A stretch of DNA of 64,000 nucleotides, from NCBI GenBank assembly GCA_963777975.1, contig CAVZSO010000002.1, positions 62,001 to 126,000 on the forward strand, in the 5' to 3' direction. The first letter of the stretch is position 1; each line of letters opens with the position of its first letter. The stretch comes from CSP1-4 sp963777975 (lineage in GTDB: Bacteria > Chloroflexota > Limnocylindria > Limnocylindrales > CSP1-4). Below the pieces are notes generated by a model that worked only from the letters and a program-made list of their open reading frames with translations, was not told the origin of the DNA and did no database searches. The position numbers and the translations under genes were made by a program. Below, one piece after another: positions 63,844 through 64,000 of the stretch.

Positions 63844-64000
63844 ATGGGCGAGCACACGGTGGCCCTCAATCGGAAGGCCTACCACGAGTACCACATCGAA
63901 GAGCACATCGAGGCGGGCATCGCCCTGACCGGCACCGAGATCAAGAGCATCCGGGCCGGCAAGGTCAGCCTGCAGGAGGCCTATGCCCGGATCGAGCGCG
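63844..64000 (+). CDS. smpB: SsrA-binding protein SmpB, 3' end outside the window
   Basis: The ATG at 63844 (GGAAG 4-8 nt upstream) opens M-G-E-H-T-V-A-L-N-R-K-A-Y-H-E-Y and, after I-E-E-H-I-E-A-G-I, the SmpB signature A-L-T-G-T-E-I-K-S-I-R-A-G-K-V-S-L-Q-E. 52 codons are visible, about one third of the usual 155. SmpB with tmRNA rescues stalled ribosomes; ssrA is expected downstream of the window. Confidence 0.92.
   Translation, partial: MGEHTVALNRKAYHEYHIEEHIEAGIALTGTEIKSIRAGKVSLQEAYARIER

Overview
The window is 64 kb of high-GC bacterial chromosome (about 70% G+C by eye from about 2.8 kb onward) that is almost entirely core housekeeping genes. Gene order (rplU-rpmA-rpmE-prfA-prmC, then glyA-wecA, then an atpZ-B-E-F-H-A-G-D-C operon, and secA/prfB ... 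ftsE-ftsX-ctpA-smpB), a MurA with Asp at the fosfomycin-target Cys position, and NLPY-type PrmC fit a Gram-positive-type lineage. My best guess is a Chloroflexota (Limnocylindria/Ellin6529-like) genome, with Actinomycetota as the alternative. This is inference from family resemblance; no search was possible. Many core genes (lon, glyA, prmC, rpmE, rplU, secA, ctpA, a permease and others) carry single-base frameshifts while keeping intact motifs on both sides of the break. That pattern is typical of an unpolished long-read metagenome assembly rather than of real pseudogenes. The prfB break is the exception: it is the authentic programmed +1 frameshift.

Layout. 1-2.8 kb (minus): a lower-GC, indel-riddled hsp20-lon fragment that ends abruptly at about 2.82 kb inside another gene, so this is a junction or chimera. 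2.8-13.7 kb (minus): one long operon read from 13.7 kb downward: F-type ATP synthase, murA, mreB, a PHP phosphoesterase and a truncated membrane protein. 13.8-18.7 kb (minus): two secreted proteins, one PKD-domain and one with about eleven cadherin-like 95-residue repeats, translationally coupled and sitting between wecA and the atp operon. 18.9-26.5 kb (minus): wecA, glyA, a Cof-type HAD phosphatase, prmC, prfA, a DUF1385 membrane protein, rpmE, rpmA and rplU. 26.6-30 kb (plus): AI-2E-type permease, DnaJ-domain protein, Na+/H+ antiporter. 30-33.6 kb (minus): mreD-mrdA-rodA cell-elongation genes. 33.6-43 kb (plus): a perfect parS palindrome, parA, parB, gyrB, a hotdog thioesterase, an AlkD-like protein, gyrA and prs, which suggests proximity to the replication origin.

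43-48 kb (plus): a small membrane protein, secA, a Cys-rich mini-protein, prfB and a double-GNAT protein. 49-58.7 kb: a putative catabolic cluster with two dimethylglycine-dehydrogenase/GcvT-type flavoproteins, an inositol-monophosphatase-family enzyme, an APC permease and two choline-kinase-like phosphotransferases. 58.7-64 kb: DUF1622 protein, SDR protein, ftsE-ftsX, an S41 peptidase, then an unusual short leader unit (own promoter, 12-nt perfect Shine-Dalgarno, 16-codon ORF, SD-sequestering hairpin and a second long hairpin) before smpB, which runs off the end.

The most interesting items for follow-up are the structured leader between ctpA and smpB, the flavoprotein/phosphotransferase cluster, the Cys-rich mini-protein fused by a one-base overlap to prfB, the two surface proteins inserted next to the atp operon, and several genes whose -10 box lies so close to the start codon that leaderless mRNAs are predicted.
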